Below, piece by piece: positions 23,486 through 34,619 of a stretch of DNA of 64,000 nucleotides. The position numbers and the translations under genes were made by a program. A model generated the notes under the pieces. It was not told the origin of the DNA, searched no databases, and saw only the letters and a program-made list of their open reading frames with translations. Origin of the DNA: Fremontodendron californicum (lineage: Eukaryota > Streptophyta > Magnoliopsida > Malvales > Malvaceae); contig JAULJL010000010.1 of NCBI GenBank assembly GCA_030761205.1, positions 12,495,241 through 12,559,240 on the forward strand, given 5' to 3'. Position 1 is the first letter of the stretch. The number at the start of each line of letters is the position of its first letter.

Positions 23486-25329
23486 AGATTGTTGCTAGTC
23501 CCTAGCAACGACTCAATCCTAGAAAAAAAAATAAATAAACAGGAAAACAAGTTAAAGGGATCTCAAACAAACAAGCAAGATCAAGCGTAAGAATTGGCAA
23601 GGCATCTAATTAAGTATCATTGGCATATTAAGTTCGAGTAAAGGGTCAATGAGATTAAAATTGAAGGCATTACCGTACGATTGAGGAACTTCCTTCTTGG
23701 CGAGACTTTAGCTAGCCATCGAGGACTAGGCAAACTATAGCTTCATAAGTACACATGCTAAGATCCTTGTCACCGCAGTTCACAAGTGAACTTGACAAAT
23801 CTGATCGGTACAGAGATGAATCTGAGGCTTATGGACAAGTGAGGGGTGGAATGTTCAAACATAATCTGAGGTTTATCACAAGTTAGGCTCAAGAAATATA
23901 ATAATAATGTGATCAATCCTCTCAAAATATTTCCATTCTCACTCATCCTTAGTCCTATGTTCAACATTAATATTTTGAAAAGAAAACAAAAAGCAAGAAA
24001 AGACTCGATCCAAAGAAAATAGAAAAGTAAAAACCTCTCTATAATGAAGAACCTCGAATCTTGAATTCTGATTTTTTTTAAGCACAAGTGATTTTCTTTT
24101 GATTTGTGCCCTCATTGGGACATCTTTTATGCAAAATCACATCTATTCATAATCATCATTCTTGTTTTTTTTTTTTTTTTTTTCCAGAAATCACATTGGA
24201 TTCCATACTTTCTTTTTTCTTTCTTTTCATTCAATTGATCAAACAAGACAGATTTTCATCAGCTCTTTTTTTCACCATCTTTTTCTCAACTCATCACAAC
24301 ATTGTTTTGGCATCAATAAGTTCGAAGTTCACGACTCTAAAAACAGTCACTCATTCTAACGACCCTCTTTTGCATTATTCCCATTTTTTTTTTCAGATTT
24401 CAAAAGATAACAAAATAAACAAGAAGGAAACACACAATCCCAAACCCAATGATCACAAATATTATCATAAAAGTATAAAGAGGGAATGGGGGTCGAAATC
24501 GTATCCGTTCACTTTGGCATAATTTCTGGAGTTCATATCTAGGAATCCAACTCGAAGGTTTACAACCTATGGGCTCCTAATGTAAGGGGGGCAAAGATAA
24601 GGGGCTTTTTGGATAGTGACTTTGTTCTAAGATCAGATCATGTATAGATGCAAGCATCTATGTGATGACCTAAATCTGCATGTGGAATGAAGAGAAAAAG
24701 TAAACTTACTATGTCTTCCCAGTTTTCCATGGCTTTCCAAAGGCTCACCATGAATTCACATTCCAACAAAAATCGAACCGATCTGCCAAAAACAATCTCA
24801 AAGACATTTGATCATCAAAAATATTCAATTTTCAGAAAACCAAATTAAAAATAACCTAGATAACTTAATCAAAGCCTTTGTAACTCTATTGCTTTATCCA
24901 CATGCTTGCCAAGATTATACTAATACTCAAAAAAAAAATACATACACGAAAGTAGTAAAACACATGCAGATAATAAACGGACCAGATAGTGTTTTTTTTT
25001 TTTTTTTGAAAAGATTAAATCAAACTGACAAGGTATGTCTCAAGTCTCCCTTACTCAGACCTTGTTCAGAATGAATACTTCTAAATGGCTTAAAACACAA
25101 TATTTTTTTTTTTTACAAATTAGCAAAATATGTCTCTTACCCCCTACTAAAATATGACATTGTCCCCAATGTCAAATTTTAAAGGTAGAATTTAGGAGAT
25201 ATTACCTGCAGAGGTTGCTAACCACTTATTATAACTGAGACACAACAAACAAAATGTTAGATAATGTCACAAAGACAAAGTGCAATCCACTCCTTGCTTG
25301 TCTATATCTCTTTTTCTTTTTCCGAGCGT
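23486..25329 (-). other. 3' non-coding region of the Athila-type element
   Basis: About 1.8 kb with no convincing ORF on either strand and several long T or A runs (24165-24184, 24990-25006). No integrase remnant could be read. Confidence 0.55.
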
Positions 25330-25902
25330 TTACGAAACAACCGTAGCAGGTAAATACTCATAAGCTTGGAGCTTTTTGAGTAAATCTTCAATGGTTGTAG
25401 CAGAAATTATGGTTCTCATTGCCTCTGAAAACATGAATCCATTTTCCACAGCATTATCTAAATATGAAAGCAAATTACTAAAATAACCATTAATATTAAG
25501 CAAACCAATGGGTTTCTTATTTGTGACCAAAGATGACCAAGAAGCCACGCAAGCTATTTCTTCCAATGTACCCAGACCTCCTGGTAAAGTAATCGAATGG
25601 TACATGATTGTCATCCGTTCAGGGATACTCCAGACTTGTATTTCCTTACCCACAGTAGGTCCACAAAAACCTGTGAATAGTTTTGGCACGATTCCTAGAA
25701 CTGGACTTCCTCCGGCATGTGCTGCTGTAGCGACTGCTCCCATTAAACCCGTACTACCGCCTCCATAAATCAACTAGATCTTTTGTTGGGCAAGTATTAC
25801 TCCAACTCTTATGGCTTCATCAGCGAATATTTTATTTTTCCCTGGATAAGCACCTCCAAAGACACAAAATTTTTCAATGCGCTGGGACGAAGTACTTTCC
25901 AT
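25330..25902 (-). pseudogene. Captured intron-less LOG-like gene (cytokinin riboside 5'-monophosphate phosphoribohydrolase)
   Basis: A 190-codon reading frame with one internal stop (codon 43, TAG at 25774-25776). The product resembles LOG enzymes, which release free active cytokinin from its nucleotide in the cytosol. Visible hallmarks are the N-terminal CVFGGAYPGK segment, YGGGSTGLMG at about 46-55, an arginine in SIPERM near residue 96 and the family motif PGGxGTxxE at 107-115. The length is close to that of plant LOG proteins, and the start MESTSS is at 25902. Plant LOG genes normally contain several introns and none is present, which suggests capture through RNA. Apart from the stop the frame is clean, so capture or loss is recent. 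It lies on the coding strand of the retroelement, downstream of gag-protease. The variant RMTIM in place of the usual RKAEM may alter activity. Confidence 0.88.
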
Positions 25903-26264
25903 TTTTTTTTTCGAGTGCCTGAAAGAGAATAAGTACATGGTGTAATATATAGAGGACTGAGTAGTGAATCAGACAAGAGTAATAATGTCGCCGAAAATGT
26001 ATTTGACCTGTCAGAAGAAAATGTTAACCTGACAAAAGATTTTTGCGTGATTTCAGGAAGAAAATCAAAAAGAGAAGAAAAATCAACCGTAAAAGACCAA
26101 TGCAAGAAAAAACGAGAATAATTACACAAATCGAACAACACGTAAATTAAACCGAAATGAAGTTATTGCAAATCAAACCAAAAGCTGAGAAGTCATTTAT
26201 TGTAGTTGTGATTGTGGCTCACATCTTCCTCTGGTTTTACGTCCAGAAACGGCTTAAACGCCTT

Positions 26265-26867
26265 CTATAAGTCGAGGATATGCTTCCCATCCAGTTTTCT
26301 TACAAGCTGGCAAACAGGGTCTTTTAAAATGAGATTCCCAAGATGTTGCCATTCCCTTTGGAATTGCGGCCATAAATCAAGAATTTCTCTTTGTACGTCT
26401 CCACTAGGATGCGTCTCAAGAGAAAGTTGAATATTACCCAAATTCTCCTTACTCAGTCCATCCTTAATGAATTCAATTTTATCATCTCGATTAGAGGACG
26501 GAATCCCAATAGAACGACATTTACCGTTACACATCCATCGTGCACATTTGTGGCAATTTGAACTCATGCGCTTTGCTCGTCGCTTCTTTACAAAAGTGCT
26601 TTTACCTGTACCTGGTAAATGCAAAACAGGAAGATATTCATCTTCACGTACCTTGGCTTCAATTATCCAACGTATGTCTTCAGGAATCCCTTTGTGCATA
26701 AGCATTCTTAATCTTTCAAATCGTACTTGGTAAAGCTTCAGTAAAATATTTCGAGGAAAAGAAGGAAATCGTTTCTGCAATCTTGTGAGAATATCATCCA
26801 TCCTCATTGTCGGGAATGCATCTTCGAAAAATCTGATAAGGACAATATTTGAACAAGTAAGGGTCAT
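26265..26867 (-). CDS. Unidentified captured ORF in the Athila-type element
   Basis: A 200-codon ORF overlapping the end of gag-protease in another frame. The first ~20 codons are out-of-frame element sequence, so the foreign part probably starts at MRMDD (26807) or MDD (26801). The protein is basic and soluble-looking, with a compact cysteine cluster CHKCARWMCNGKC (C-x2-C-x4-C-x3-C) that may bind zinc. A later part, IQLSLETHPSGDVQREILDL, looks like real conserved protein sequence. No retrotransposon domain matches. It may be a second captured host fragment, like the LOG-like gene 360 bp downstream. No function can be assigned. Confidence 0.5.
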   Translation of the reverse strand: MTLTCSNIVLIRFFEDAFPTMRMDDILTRLQKRFPSFPRNILLKLYQVRFERLRMLMHKGIPEDIRWIIEAKVREDEYLPVLHLPGTGKSTFVKKRRAKRMSSNCHKCARWMCNGKCRSIGIPSSNRDDKIEFIKDGLSKENLGNIQLSLETHPSGDVQREILDLWPQFQREWQHLGNLILKDPVCQLVRKLDGKHILDL

Positions 26868-29349
26868 CCCAGTAGAACTTCTTTACCTCATTCAGAAACT
26901 TCCTTTTATCTTGGGGGCTCCATTGAGAAGGAATTTTTCCCAAAAATGAATATTTTAGCTCGGATGGCAATGGTTTTAAATCCAGCTTGGGTGGTTCAAT
27001 AGTTGATGGTACAGTGACATTTGTGAGTGATGGAAGTTCCTCAAACTTTTGTTTCCAACAATGCTTATCCTGAAAAGAATTTAACAAAGAATCAGTGTGT
27101 GAAATTTCTGAAGCATTATCAAACTCACATTCAATTAAATAAGCTTCTAAAGGATCATGGAATGTGGTAGTGGTGAGATGTTCATGAACAAGTTCTTCAA
27201 TGAAATCCACTTCATATACTTCTGAATCATCACTAGGTTGCTTGCAAATGTTGAACACATTTAATTCTAAAGTCATATTTCCAAAAGAAATGTTCAAAAT
27301 ACCATTCCTGCAATTTATCAGAGCATTAGAAGTTGCAAGAAATGGACGGCCTAATATAACAGGAATTTGAACATTTGGATTTGAAACAGGATGTGTGTCC
27401 AAAACAATAAAATCAACAGGGAAGTAAAAATTATCAATTTGAACCAAAACATCTTCAACTATCCCTCGAGGAATTTTTACAAAACGATCAGCTAGTTGAA
27501 GTGTAACATGTGTTTCCTTGAGTTCACCTAAACCTAACTGTTGATAAACAGAAAAAGGCAAAAGATTAACACTAGCACCAAGATCAAGCAATGCACGTTC
27601 TATTCTAGTGTTTCCAATGATGCATGAGATTGTTGGACATCCAGGATCTTTGAATTTTGGTGGAGTAAGGTGCTGAATGATTGAGCTCACACTTTCTGTC
27701 AGAAATGCTTTCTTTTGTACATTATGTTTCCTTTTAACTGTGCACATGTCCTTCAAAAATTTAGCATAAGATGGAACTTGTTTGATTGCATCCAATAAAG
27801 GAATGTTAATCTTAACTTGTTTGAAAAGTTCATAAATTTCTGCATTTTGATTCAAATTCTTTATTGTTTGCAACATTTGAGGAAAAGGAGCAGGATGCAT
27901 ACCTTTTTCTTTGTCCAAATTTTCAAGAAGTTCAGACTTACCATCATCCTTACCATTACTTTTCGGAGGGGAAGGAGGATCTTGGTCTTTTGATGGAATG
28001 CTTTTGTCAATTGCCTTTCCACTTCGAAGAGTTGTGATAGAACTGGCATTTTCCTGTTGAGTTTCATTGGAGCAAGAAACAAGACATTGAGTAGAAGGGT
28101 TAGGCTGAGGTTGAGCAGGAAACTTACCTTTTTCTTGAGTGCGTAATGAAGCTGTCAATGTGGACAAGGTGTTTTTGATCTCATTGATGTCCTGTGAAGT
28201 TTGGTTATTCACATTTGCTTGTGTTTGCATGAATGCTTGCAATGTCTCTTCTAAGGTTTCTACACGTGAAGGTTGATAGGAAAAAGTGTTGCCCGGCTTT
28301 TGAGATTGTGGTACCTGAACATGATTATTATTCCGCCAACTGAAGTTGGGATGATTTCTCCATTCAGGGTTATACGTTTCAGAGTAAGGAGAAGGAAAAG
28401 GCTTTTTAAATGTGTTTATGGAATTTACTTGATCATGCAACGCTTCTTTAAGAATGGGAATGTTTGGACATTCAGAAGTGGGGTGTCCCATGATTTCACA
28501 AATTTCACAACTTTCTTCATTTTTAACCGTTTTGACTTCTTTTACTTCTCTAAGTTCCATGGCTTCAATCTTTCTAGCCAAATTAGCTACTTTAGCTTTT
28601 ATCTCATCTTCCTGACTAAAATGATATTTACCTCTGTTAGAAACAAGATTAGATCTATTGGAACTTTCAGAGGAATTATCTATGTGCCAGGCTTGAGAGT
28701 TATCTGCCAAATGGTCTAGGTAGTCAAAGGCTTCTTCAGGTTCTTTTTCTAGAAACTCACCGTTACACATTGTTTCAACAAATTGTTTAGTTTCAGGAGT
28801 TAAACTTTCATAAAAGAAACTAATAAGACGCCATTTTCCAAAACCATGATGTGGACAAGAACTTAACAAATCTTTAAAACGCTCCCAGCACTGAAAAAAT
28901 GCTTCATTTTGATTTTGATTGAAATTTTGAATCTGTCTTTTCAAAGCAGTAGTTTTATGTGCTGGGAAAAATTTCTTTAGAAACTCAGTTTGTAATTCTT
29001 GCCATTTGCCAATTGACCTTGGTTTTAAATTATGAAGCCAAATTTTTGCTTTATCTTTTAAAGAAAAAGGAAATAATTTTAGCTTGACAATTTCATTTGT
29101 ACATTGTTGGTCATTAAAGGTGACACATACATCTTCGAAGTCTTTTAGAAACGAGTAAGCACTTTCCGATTCTAACCCATGGAAATTTGGAAGCAAAGCT
29201 ATCATACCTGGTTTAAAACGAAAGTTGTTTGCATTGAGAGGAAAAATAAAACAAGAGGGTGATGAGCTTCGAGTTGGTTGCAAGTAGTCACGCATGGTGC
29301 GTACTTGTCTGTTCTCATCTTCAGCATGAACACTTTCATTGTCAGCCAT
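26794..29349 (-). CDS. Gag-protease of the Athila-type element, fused to the edge of the integrase leader
   Basis: 851 codons from MADNES (29349); the frame is open further upstream but this ATG fits gag best. The gag domain has FHGLESESAYSFLKDFEDVC and the W..FL..FFP segment typical of plant Ty3/gypsy gag. A CCHC knuckle CEICEIMGHPTSEC lies at about 281-294. The retropepsin has ALLDLGASVNLLP, with DLG where other groups have DTG, as is usual for Athila. The C-terminus passes directly from the linker before reverse transcriptase (LKPLPSELKYSFLG) to the segment before integrase (WDDPYLFKYCPYQIFRRC). It then stops, so RT, RNase H and integrase are missing and the junction is in frame. Confidence 0.93.
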   Translation of the reverse strand: MADNESVHAEDENRQVRTMRDYLQPTRSSSPSCFIFPLNANNFRFKPGMIALLPNFHGLESESAYSFLKDFEDVCVTFNDQQCTNEIVKLKLFPFSLKDKAKIWLHNLKPRSIGKWQELQTEFLKKFFPAHKTTALKRQIQNFNQNQNEAFFQCWERFKDLLSSCPHHGFGKWRLISFFYESLTPETKQFVETMCNGEFLEKEPEEAFDYLDHLADNSQAWHIDNSSESSNRSNLVSNRGKYHFSQEDEIKAKVANLARKIEAMELREVKEVKTVKNEESCEICEIMGHPTSECPNIPILKEALHDQVNSINTFKKPFPSPYSETYNPEWRNHPNFSWRNNNHVQVPQSQKPGNTFSYQPSRVETLEETLQAFMQTQANVNNQTSQDINEIKNTLSTLTASLRTQEKGKFPAQPQPNPSTQCLVSCSNETQQENASSITTLRSGKAIDKSIPSKDQDPPSPPKSNGKDDGKSELLENLDKEKGMHPAPFPQMLQTIKNLNQNAEIYELFKQVKINIPLLDAIKQVPSYAKFLKDMCTVKRKHNVQKKAFLTESVSSIIQHLTPPKFKDPGCPTISCIIGNTRIERALLDLGASVNLLPFSVYQQLGLGELKETHVTLQLADRFVKIPRGIVEDVLVQIDNFYFPVDFIVLDTHPVSNPNVQIPVILGRPFLATSNALINCRNGILNISFGNMTLELNVFNICKQPSDDSEVYEVDFIEELVHEHLTTTTFHDPLEAYLIECEFDNASEISHTDSLLNSFQDKHCWKQKFEELPSLTNVTVPSTIEPPKLDLKPLPSELKYSFLGKIPSQWSPQDKRKFLNEVKKFYWDDPYLFKYCPYQIFRRCIPDNEDG

Positions 29350-29580
29350 GGTAGGAGTTGTATTAGAAAGATTACCTGAAAAAGTTTCACAATAAAATCT
29401 AACTAAACGACGAGATCTAAAATCACGTCGCCAAACAAGCATAAAACAAAGTTAATATACAGATAATATATTTATATAAATATAAACTTTACAATATAAA
29501 TATAAATATATAAAAAATTAGGCGGTATAACCAGCCAATAAAAATAAATATACTTATAAACTTATATACTTAGTATTGCC

Positions 29581-29598
29581 TCCCCGGCAACGGCGCCA
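29581..29598 (-). other. Primer-binding site of the Athila-type element
   Basis: On the minus strand TGGCGCCGTTGCCGGGGA, the standard Athila-group primer site, six bases from the 5' LTR. Confidence 0.93.
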
Positions 29599-29604
29599 AA
29601 AACT

Positions 29605-31079
29605 TGATGGTGACTCAATTAAGAGTTGTAAACCCAAGTGCAGGTTATGTTCAAGTAATAAATTCTCGGGTGTCCGAGGTCGAACCACAGGGAAGCGTAT
29701 TAGTAAGTATAAGTTTATAAATATATAAGAAAAAGAAAGTAAACAAGATATAAGGGAACAAAATAAACAAAATAACATAAAAGAAATTAAACAAGATATA
29801 AAAAAAAAATAAGAAAAGATGTTGAGGTTAGAGAATCCACTCTTGGTGTTATGCTAAGATTAATCTTGTTTTATTACACAATTGAAATTCACACATAAGG
29901 GAGGTTCCAATCGGAAGGTTTAGCAATTCAGTCCAAATTGTCCAACGTCCATAGCATATGATATTATGTTCATTTGGTGTCCTCAAAACTCATAAAAAGA
30001 GTCCAAGCATTCCTTATGCCAAGGTATATGTCTACAACAAATCAAGGTTATGAAACCAAGCATTCACTGTGCCATTTTCATTGTCAATAATGAATCAAGA
30101 TCTCTACTTTGCAAGTATGATTTTAAACCAAAAGAAAATATTATCTATACTAGTGTTTATAAATGATGATTCATTTTAGCTCATGTTTAAGAGACTAACC
30201 TTAGCATTTACCAAAAGCTTCACCTCATCACCTCAACAATATGATTAGCAACACATACTAGATATGAATAAAATGAAAAGAAATGTAAGAAGCATAAGTA
30301 AATAAAGAAAAAGAAAACTAGAGAAAGGAAAGAAGAAGAAAACTTAGAGAATTTTATTACAATGGCTAATATCCTACCAATGTACCATGTCTCTTACAAT
30401 CATCCAAGGCCCTCTATTTATACACATTTTGGAGAGCTAAATGACAAGAGACAAGCTTTATAAATTTCAAAGGTAGGTATAATAGGTGGGTGCATTTTTC
30501 TAACAATTTTCGTCATATTGTATGACAATTCTGATCAGCCAACTTGATGGTTGATTTTGTCAATGTTGGAGGCTTGATCTAATCAAATAGTCTTCTAGAA
30601 AAATATTCCCCTATCAGTTTGTGATCCATAGCCGTTGGAATCAGCTCATTTTCTCATGTGGATCAGAAGATATGATCAAAATACCAAAACTGGTCAGAAC
30701 AGACGGCATTGCACATCAGCCAACTTGATACCACATTTCGCTAGGGAAAACGACTCCGTTTCAAGAAGTGTAAAGCATGAAAAGGATAGATATGCCTCTT
30801 AACTTTGCACTGTAAAAATTTCAGCCTTAATGCTTCAGTGAAACTCCAGATATAGCTGATATGGCAAAAGGTGTCGGAACTGGAACTGAACTGGATTTGC
30901 CCTTAATTCTTGATTTAACCTAGTAATCTGAAATCACTCAAAGAAACTTGTGAAAAACACCAAATTACATAAAAATATAAAAGATCATAAACACAATTAG
31001 ACTAAGCAATAATAACTCGTATTTGACACAAAAAAATAATAAAACATAACTAAAAACTATATAATTATACGAGTTATCA
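29605..31079 (-). repeat. 5' LTR of the Athila-type element
   Basis: A 1475-bp LTR that is nearly identical to 21998-23472. ATTAC follows at 31080-31084. Confidence 0.95.
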
Positions 31080-31084
31080 ATTAC

Positions 31085-32518
31085 AAGCTTAAAGTCCATT
31101 TTGATCAAGTATGAATGTTTAAGTTGAAGAGTTTTTCCTCAGATTTTATCTCATCCTTTTGAATTGTCATTGAAGAAATTTGGATTCCCAAATGCATGGT
31201 AGAGCAAAAAAAAAAAAAAAAAAAAAAAGAATGAAGCTCTAGGGTGAAAACCCAAAAACGGGCAGTCTAGAGCAAGCAAAAAAACAATTTGAAAGCAACT
31301 CTGCATAACTATGCCAAGGCTTAACAAGAAGTACAAAAGAAATGGTATTTTGAACCCATCAAGAAACACCGAACACTTTTTGAGAAACTTAAGAAGGTCA
31401 ACATCATTTGGATGACTTAGCCCGAAATCAGAAATCCTTTTCCTTTCTTGTCCAAATTTTTGAACCCATCATAGATAGTCTTGACATTTGTTCAATTGTT
31501 ATTTATCCAGAAACTTAAAAAGAGTGCCAAAATGGATTATGTTTTCAAGATAAAACTTTTTGTGAAAACCTGATTGTTGAAGGAAATTCATTGTGAGTTT
31601 AGATGAAGAAACATTGATTTTTCCCTTATATGAAGAAACTTTCCTTTGATAACCAAAACCTTGACAAATTGAAATAGTCAATGAGCCAAACTGTGATTCG
31701 CCTTGTCCATTCTTGCAGTAATTACCAGTTTTTTTTAAGATCTAAAGTTGCAATTTTGTTTAGTAAATGGGGGTTTTTGAACATGGAAAATAGTGATGTT
31801 TCTGGGGGCAATTTTGATTTACCATTGGGGCATGATTTGAAAATGAGAAAAGTTTTTTGGACAAATTCTTTCTTTTCAAAGAATTTTCAAAAAAGTGTAA
31901 CATGAGAACATTCAGGTTTAAAGGATGCATATTTGAGTTTTGAACCAGTTTGATAAGAGTGACATTTCTGGGGCAAAGAATGAGAAGGCTTACCATGATG
32001 AGAAAATGGTTTTGAAAAATGGAATCTATTTAGTTGGTAAATGGCAAAGTAGACTCTTTTGCAGCATCGACATTGAAGATTTTTTTTTTACTTGAAATTT
32101 GAATATGCTTAAAGATGAGATTCTGGAAAGAAAGGAGAATGAAATGAGAACAATGAAAGATTGAAAATGTATCTGTTTAAAGCCTTGGAACTAAAAGAAA
32201 GGGTGTTGTGATCAACTGATGGAATTAGTGGAGGTCAGCCAGGTTCTAAGTCAGCATTTGAAGATTAAAAGATGATGACACGATGAGCTTGAGTATCCTT
32301 TTGTTATAGTTAAAGATTCGTAATATTAGTTTGCATTCCATCACATGACATTCATTTTATTACATTTCATGACATTCATGTCATTCATTGCATGAATTTA
32401 ACATATAAGAAAGATTTTAGTTTTTGAATTTTGAAATTAAATTTTTTTAAGGATGGTTCTTTTCAAGGTAAGAGTTTTGAGCATTCAGTTGAGGAAAGCA
32501 TAAAAAGGGGTAATTTTT
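31085..32518 (+). other. 3' internal non-coding region of the 25.5-kb element
   Basis: No ORF of interest. There is an A-run at 31207-31228, and repeated CATGACATTCAT words appear at about 32340-32395 and again near 33590-33660, bracketing the first minisatellite. Confidence 0.55.
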
Positions 32519-33535
32519 CAAATCCTCCTGGTATCTTTTTCAAATCCTCCGGGTATCTTTTTCAAATCCTCCGGGTATCTTTTCAAAGCCTCCGGGTAAT
32601 TTTTCAAAACCTCCAGGTATCTTTTCAAATCCTCCGGGTATCTTTTCAAAGCCTCCGGGTAATTTTTCAAAACCTCCGAGTATCTTTTCAAAGCCTCCGG
32701 GTAATTTTTCAAAACCTCCGGGTATCTTTTCAAAACCTTCGGGTATCTTTTCAAAACCTCCGGGTAATTTTTCAAATCCTCCGGGTATCTTTTCATAACC
32801 TCCGGGTATCTTTTCAAAACCTCCGGATAATCTTTCAAAACCTCCGGGTATCTTTTCAAAACCTCCGGGTAATTTTTCAAATCCTTCGGGTATCTTTTCA
32901 AATCCTCCGGGTATCTTTTCAAAACCTCCGGGTAACTTTTCAAAACCTCCGGGTAATCTTTCAAAACCTCCGGGTATCTTTTCAAAACCTCCGGGTAATT
33001 TTTCAAATCCTCCGGGTATCTTTTCAAATCCTTCGGGTATCTTTTCAAAACCTCAGGGTATCTTTTCAAATCCTCCGGGTATATTTTCAAAACCTCCGGG
33101 TATCTTTTCAAATCCTTCGGGTATCTTTTCAAATCCTCCGGGTATCTTTTCAAAACCTCCGGGTATCTTTTCAAATCCTCCGGGTATATTTTCAAAACCT
33201 CCGAGTATCTTTTCAAATCCTTCGGGTATCTTTTCAAATCCTCCTGGTATCTTTTCAAAACCTCCGGGTATCTTTTCAAATCCTCCGGGTATCCTTTCAA
33301 AGCCTCCGGGTAATTTTTCAAAACCTCCGGGTATCTTTTCAAAACTTCCGGGTATCTTTTCAATTCCTCCGGGTATCTTTTCAAAACCTCCGGGTAATTT
33401 TTTAAATCCTCCGGGTAATTTTTTAAATCCTCCGGGTATCTTTTCAAAACCTCCGGGTATCTTTTCAAACTTTCGGGTAATTTTTCAAAACCTTCGGGTA
33501 TCTTTTTCAAAGCCTTTGGGCATCTTTTCCAAACC
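32519..33535 (+). repeat. Minisatellite, 21-bp unit, about 48 copies
   Basis: A core close to CCTCCGGGTATCTTTTCAAA plus one base repeats about 48 times, with GGTAA replacing GGTAT in some copies. Because 21 is divisible by three, long frames stay open on both strands (plus 32431-33405, heptad SFQNLRV; minus 32518-33588, heptad YPEVLKR). These are most likely by-products of the repeat, not genes. Minisatellites 3' of the coding region are common in Tat/Ogre-type elements. Confidence 0.95.
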
Positions 33536-33884
33536 TCTGAGAACCATTTTGTTACCACGATTGGAGAGATATGATGATTTTCATGCATTGCATTACACTC
33601 ATGACATTTATTTCATGAATTGCATTACATGACATATTTTGACATTCATGGCATGCATTTAACATGTAAGAAAGATTTTGAGTTAGACTTTTGAATTTTG
33701 AAATCAAACTTTTTTAAAGGAAAATTCTTGGACCTCAATTGAGATGAAAATTTTGGTCTTTTAGATTTTGCACTTTGGTTGAAGAGATGAGTTTAGACCT
33801 TGGTAGTAATGAGAATTTTTAAGATGAGATTTTTACTTCAAGAAGAATGTTTTTCAAAGGTAAGTTTTTTTTAAGACGAGAATG

Positions 33885-34255
33885 ATTTAGTGTGAATCCT
33901 TAGCTAAGTGAGAATCCTTAGTTTGGTGTGATTCCTTAATTTAAGTGAGAATCCTTAGCTTAGTGAGAATCCTTAATTTAGTGTGAATCCTTAGCTAAGT
34001 GAGAATCCTTAGTTTAGTGAGAATCCTTAGTTTAGTAAGAATCCTTAGTTTGGTGTGAATCCTTAGCTAAGTGAGAATCCTTAGTTTAGTGTGAATCCTT
34101 ATTTTAGTGAGAATCCTTAATTTAAGTGAGAATCCTTAATTTAGTGTGAATCCTTAGCTAAGTGAGAATCCTTTAGCTAAGTGAGAATCCTTATTTTGGG
34201 TGCGAATCCCTTAGCTTAATGAGAATCTTTATTTTGGGTGCGAATCCTTTGGATT
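33885..34255 (+). repeat. Minisatellite, about 18-bp unit, about 19 copies
   Basis: The unit is close to AGTGAGAATCCTTAGTTT, alternating with GTGTGAATCCTTAGCTA variants. Unit length varies slightly, so no long frame results. Confidence 0.9.
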
Positions 34256-34619
34256 GAGAAGAGAAATTGTTAGGTTGAAACTAATTAGAGATAATAAGAT
34301 TCAATCTATCAGTTTGAAGCCAAGTGCAAACAGAGATGAATGATGAACTTGAGAACCTTTTACTTTGATTCAGGGAGTTGATATTGTTTATTACAAAGCA
34401 TCCATGATATCCATTGCACGATATATATCGGCATTCATGGCGTTCATGTACTGCATTGCGTTTATGTATTTGCATCCAAGAAAGATTATTTCAGGTATTC
34501 AGTATGATCTGGACATGAATTTGGGATGCTAATTTGCGAGGTTAGCAATTTCTTTTGGAATTCGATATAAGATTTTTGAAGTTTACACTTACGTTTGAGA
34601 ATTTGCAAATTTCATTATT

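Larger units (their letters stand above)
21998..31079 (-). mobile_element. Athila-type Ty3/gypsy element, RT/RNase H deleted, carrying host genes
   Basis: A 9082-bp element on the minus strand. It has two 1475-bp LTRs (TGATGGTGAC...GAGTTATCA) and ATTAC duplicated at 21993-21997 and 31080-31084. The primer site TGGCGCCGTTGCCGGGGA, a hallmark of Athila-group elements, adjoins the right (5') LTR. In transcription order it holds gag-protease, a junction where reverse transcriptase and RNase H are absent, an unidentified ORF, a LOG-like gene, about 1.8 kb of non-coding DNA, the polypurine tract and the 3' LTR. It is non-autonomous. About 13 LTR substitutions were counted by eye, fewer per base than in its host element. 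Confidence 0.95.

Noticed and set aside
32518..33588. Long ORFs of 324 and 356 codons on opposite strands
   Set aside because: Both follow from a 21-bp tandem repeat whose period is divisible by three. No independent sign of a gene was found.
33885..34255. Possible CRISPR-like array of short repeats
   Set aside because: The units are directly adjacent without unique spacers, and the context is a plant retrotransposon. It is a minisatellite.
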